Translations under genes and position numbers: made by a program
Shown here: positions 63,347 through 64,000 of the stretch, piece after piece
Numbering within the stretch: position 1 is the first letter of the stretch
Layout of the letters: each line of letters begins with the position of its first letter
The notes under the pieces: model-generated
What the model was told of the DNA's origin: nothing
Seen by the model: only the letters and a program-made list of their open reading frames with translations
Database searches by the model: none
Source: Betaproteobacteria bacterium
GTDB taxonomy: Bacteria > Pseudomonadota > Gammaproteobacteria > Burkholderiales > Methylophilaceae
Length of the DNA: 64,000 bases
NCBI GenBank assembly: GCA_016868195.1
Contig: VGHQ01000005.1
Coordinates: 19,428 to 83,427 of the forward strand
Direction: 5' to 3'

Positions 63347-63401
63347 AAATACTACGGGGAGTGGTATTTAAAGAGTGAGCGCTATTACTCTTTCTTTTCT
63401 T
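63347..63401 (+). terminator. Expression platform of the cobalamin riboswitch
   Basis: Two hairpins follow the aptamer. The first is AAATACTAC/GTGGTATTT around GGGGA (63347-63369). The second is AAAGAGT/ACTCTTT (63370-63376, 63387-63393) followed by CTTTTCTT. The second looks like an intrinsic terminator acting when cobalamin is bound. Confidence 0.6.
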
Positions 63402-63459
63402 GAAGTGTTTCTGCTTAATTAAACTCATGCGGGGTTGCATGATTGTTAAGGGAGATGCT

Positions 63460-64000
63460 ATGAAAAAAATTGTACTATTATCAGCGTGCTTGAGTCAGAT
63501 TTTTATAAGTCATGCTATCGCAGATACCACGCTTAAAACCTCAAATGTTTTTGTAACAGCCACTCGGACACCCACTCCGATAAAAAATGTCATTTCAGAT
63601 GTAACTGTCATTTCTGAAGATGAAATTAAAATTGCAGGATCCTCCTCACTTCCTGAGTTGCTTCAAAGGCAACCTGGCATAGAGATATCAAATAATGGTG
63701 GCCTTGGAAAAACTTCTTCCTTATTCCTGAGAGGAACAAGCTCAACACATTCGGTAATTTTGTTAGATGGTATCAGAATTGATTCTGCTACAACAGGCAT
63801 GACTGCTATAGAAAATATTCCTCTGTCACAAATTGAAAAAATTGAAATTGTAAGAGGCCCGGCCTCGAGCTTGTATGGTCAAGATGCTATTGGCGGTGTC
63901 ATTCAAATCTTTACAAAAAAAGGCTTAAATGGTTTTAAACCTTATTTTTCTTATGGTTACGGCAAATACAATACTTCAATAGTTCAGGGAGGTATAAGAG
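63460..64000 (+). CDS. btuB: BtuB-type TonB-dependent vitamin B12 receptor, partial
   Basis: The first 180 residues of an outer-membrane receptor. The signal peptide ends near SHAIADT. A TonB-box-like segment (SNVFVTATR) follows, then the plug domain with LPELLQRQPGIEIS, LFLRGTSSTHSVILLDGIRI and VRGPASSLYGQDAIGGVIQI. GGGAG precedes the ATG. The gene runs off the window. The cobalamin riboswitch ahead of it makes B12 (or a precursor) the likely ligand. Confidence 0.88.
   Translation, partial: MKKIVLLSACLSQIFISHAIADTTLKTSNVFVTATRTPTPIKNVISDVTVISEDEIKIAGSSSLPELLQRQPGIEISNNGGLGKTSSLFLRGTSSTHSVILLDGIRIDSATTGMTAIENIPLSQIEKIEIVRGPASSLYGQDAIGGVIQIFTKKGLNGFKPYFSYGYGKYNTSIVQGGIR

Noticed and set aside
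1..64000. CRISPR arrays, insertion sequences, prophage, tRNA or rRNA genes
   Set aside because: None recognised by reading; gene packing is tight and intergenic gaps are accounted for, but no software search was possible.

Overview
The window is a dense, AT-rich (by eye about mid-30s % G+C) stretch of a Gram-negative bacterial chromosome. Gene content and order point to a betaproteobacterium with a streamlined genome, most likely a methylotroph of the Methylophilaceae (OM43 / Methylopumilus-like). The grounds are: the c4-resB-ccsB block divergent to engB; the kdsD-kdsC-lptCAB-rpoN-hpf-hprK-rapZ-EIIA-ptsH-ptsI block; metK-SAH riboswitch-ahcY-metF; zapA-6S RNA-EVE; a beta-propeller protein of the PQQ-dependent-catabolism family; and gaps of only a few bases, with several genes overlapping at their 3' ends. 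The genus is inference; no rRNA is present to confirm it. I saw no tRNA, rRNA, CRISPR array, prophage or insertion sequence.

Layout. 1-3.4 kb: cytochrome c maturation (ccsB partial, resB) and cytochrome c4. 3.5-12.9 kb: housekeeping (engB, trmB, MidA-type methyltransferase, pteridine reductase, topA, PBP7-type endopeptidase, gcvH, holC, pepA). 13-18.4 kb: lptF-lptG, an RDD protein, a Ca2+/cation exchanger, ampD and a dicarboxylate symporter. 18.4-23.2 kb: a purM operon carrying two tandem DUF3108 proteins and an RsmB/NOP methyltransferase, divergent to hda. 23.2-31.6 kb: ahpC-ahpF, a BepA-like protease, moaC, and a kef-thiO-SOUL-psiE run. 31.7-42.8 kb: one long plus-strand block from kdsD through LPS transport, sigma-54, ribosome hibernation and a permease-less regulatory PTS to prlC and xthA. 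43.5-50.3 kb: ntrX-ntrY, DUF4390, rsmB, fmt and def on the minus strand. 50.5-58.5 kb: smg, the methyl cycle (metF, ahcY, metK) with an SAH riboswitch, an LpxL-type acyltransferase, dapF, xerC, zapA and 6S RNA. 58.5-64 kb: PQQ-associated beta-propeller, ilvA, rpiA, phoU, yggX, and a cobalamin riboswitch driving a BtuB-type receptor cut by the window edge.

How it fits together. Envelope biogenesis is well represented: LptF, LptG, LptC, LptA and LptB with the Kdo enzymes KdsD and KdsC. The SAM/SAH cycle is under RNA control. A regulatory PTS (EI, HPr, EIIA-Man-like, catalytic-domain-only HprK, RapZ) sits without any sugar permease. No wholly new system was found. The observations most worth checking are: a short HprK next to an apparently lost ptsN; an NtrX whose AAA+ domain has lost its ATPase and sigma-54 contact residues; riboswitch leaders with visible expression platforms; DnaA boxes at two loci; a PHO-box-like site before phoU; and a probable leaderless kdsD promoter.
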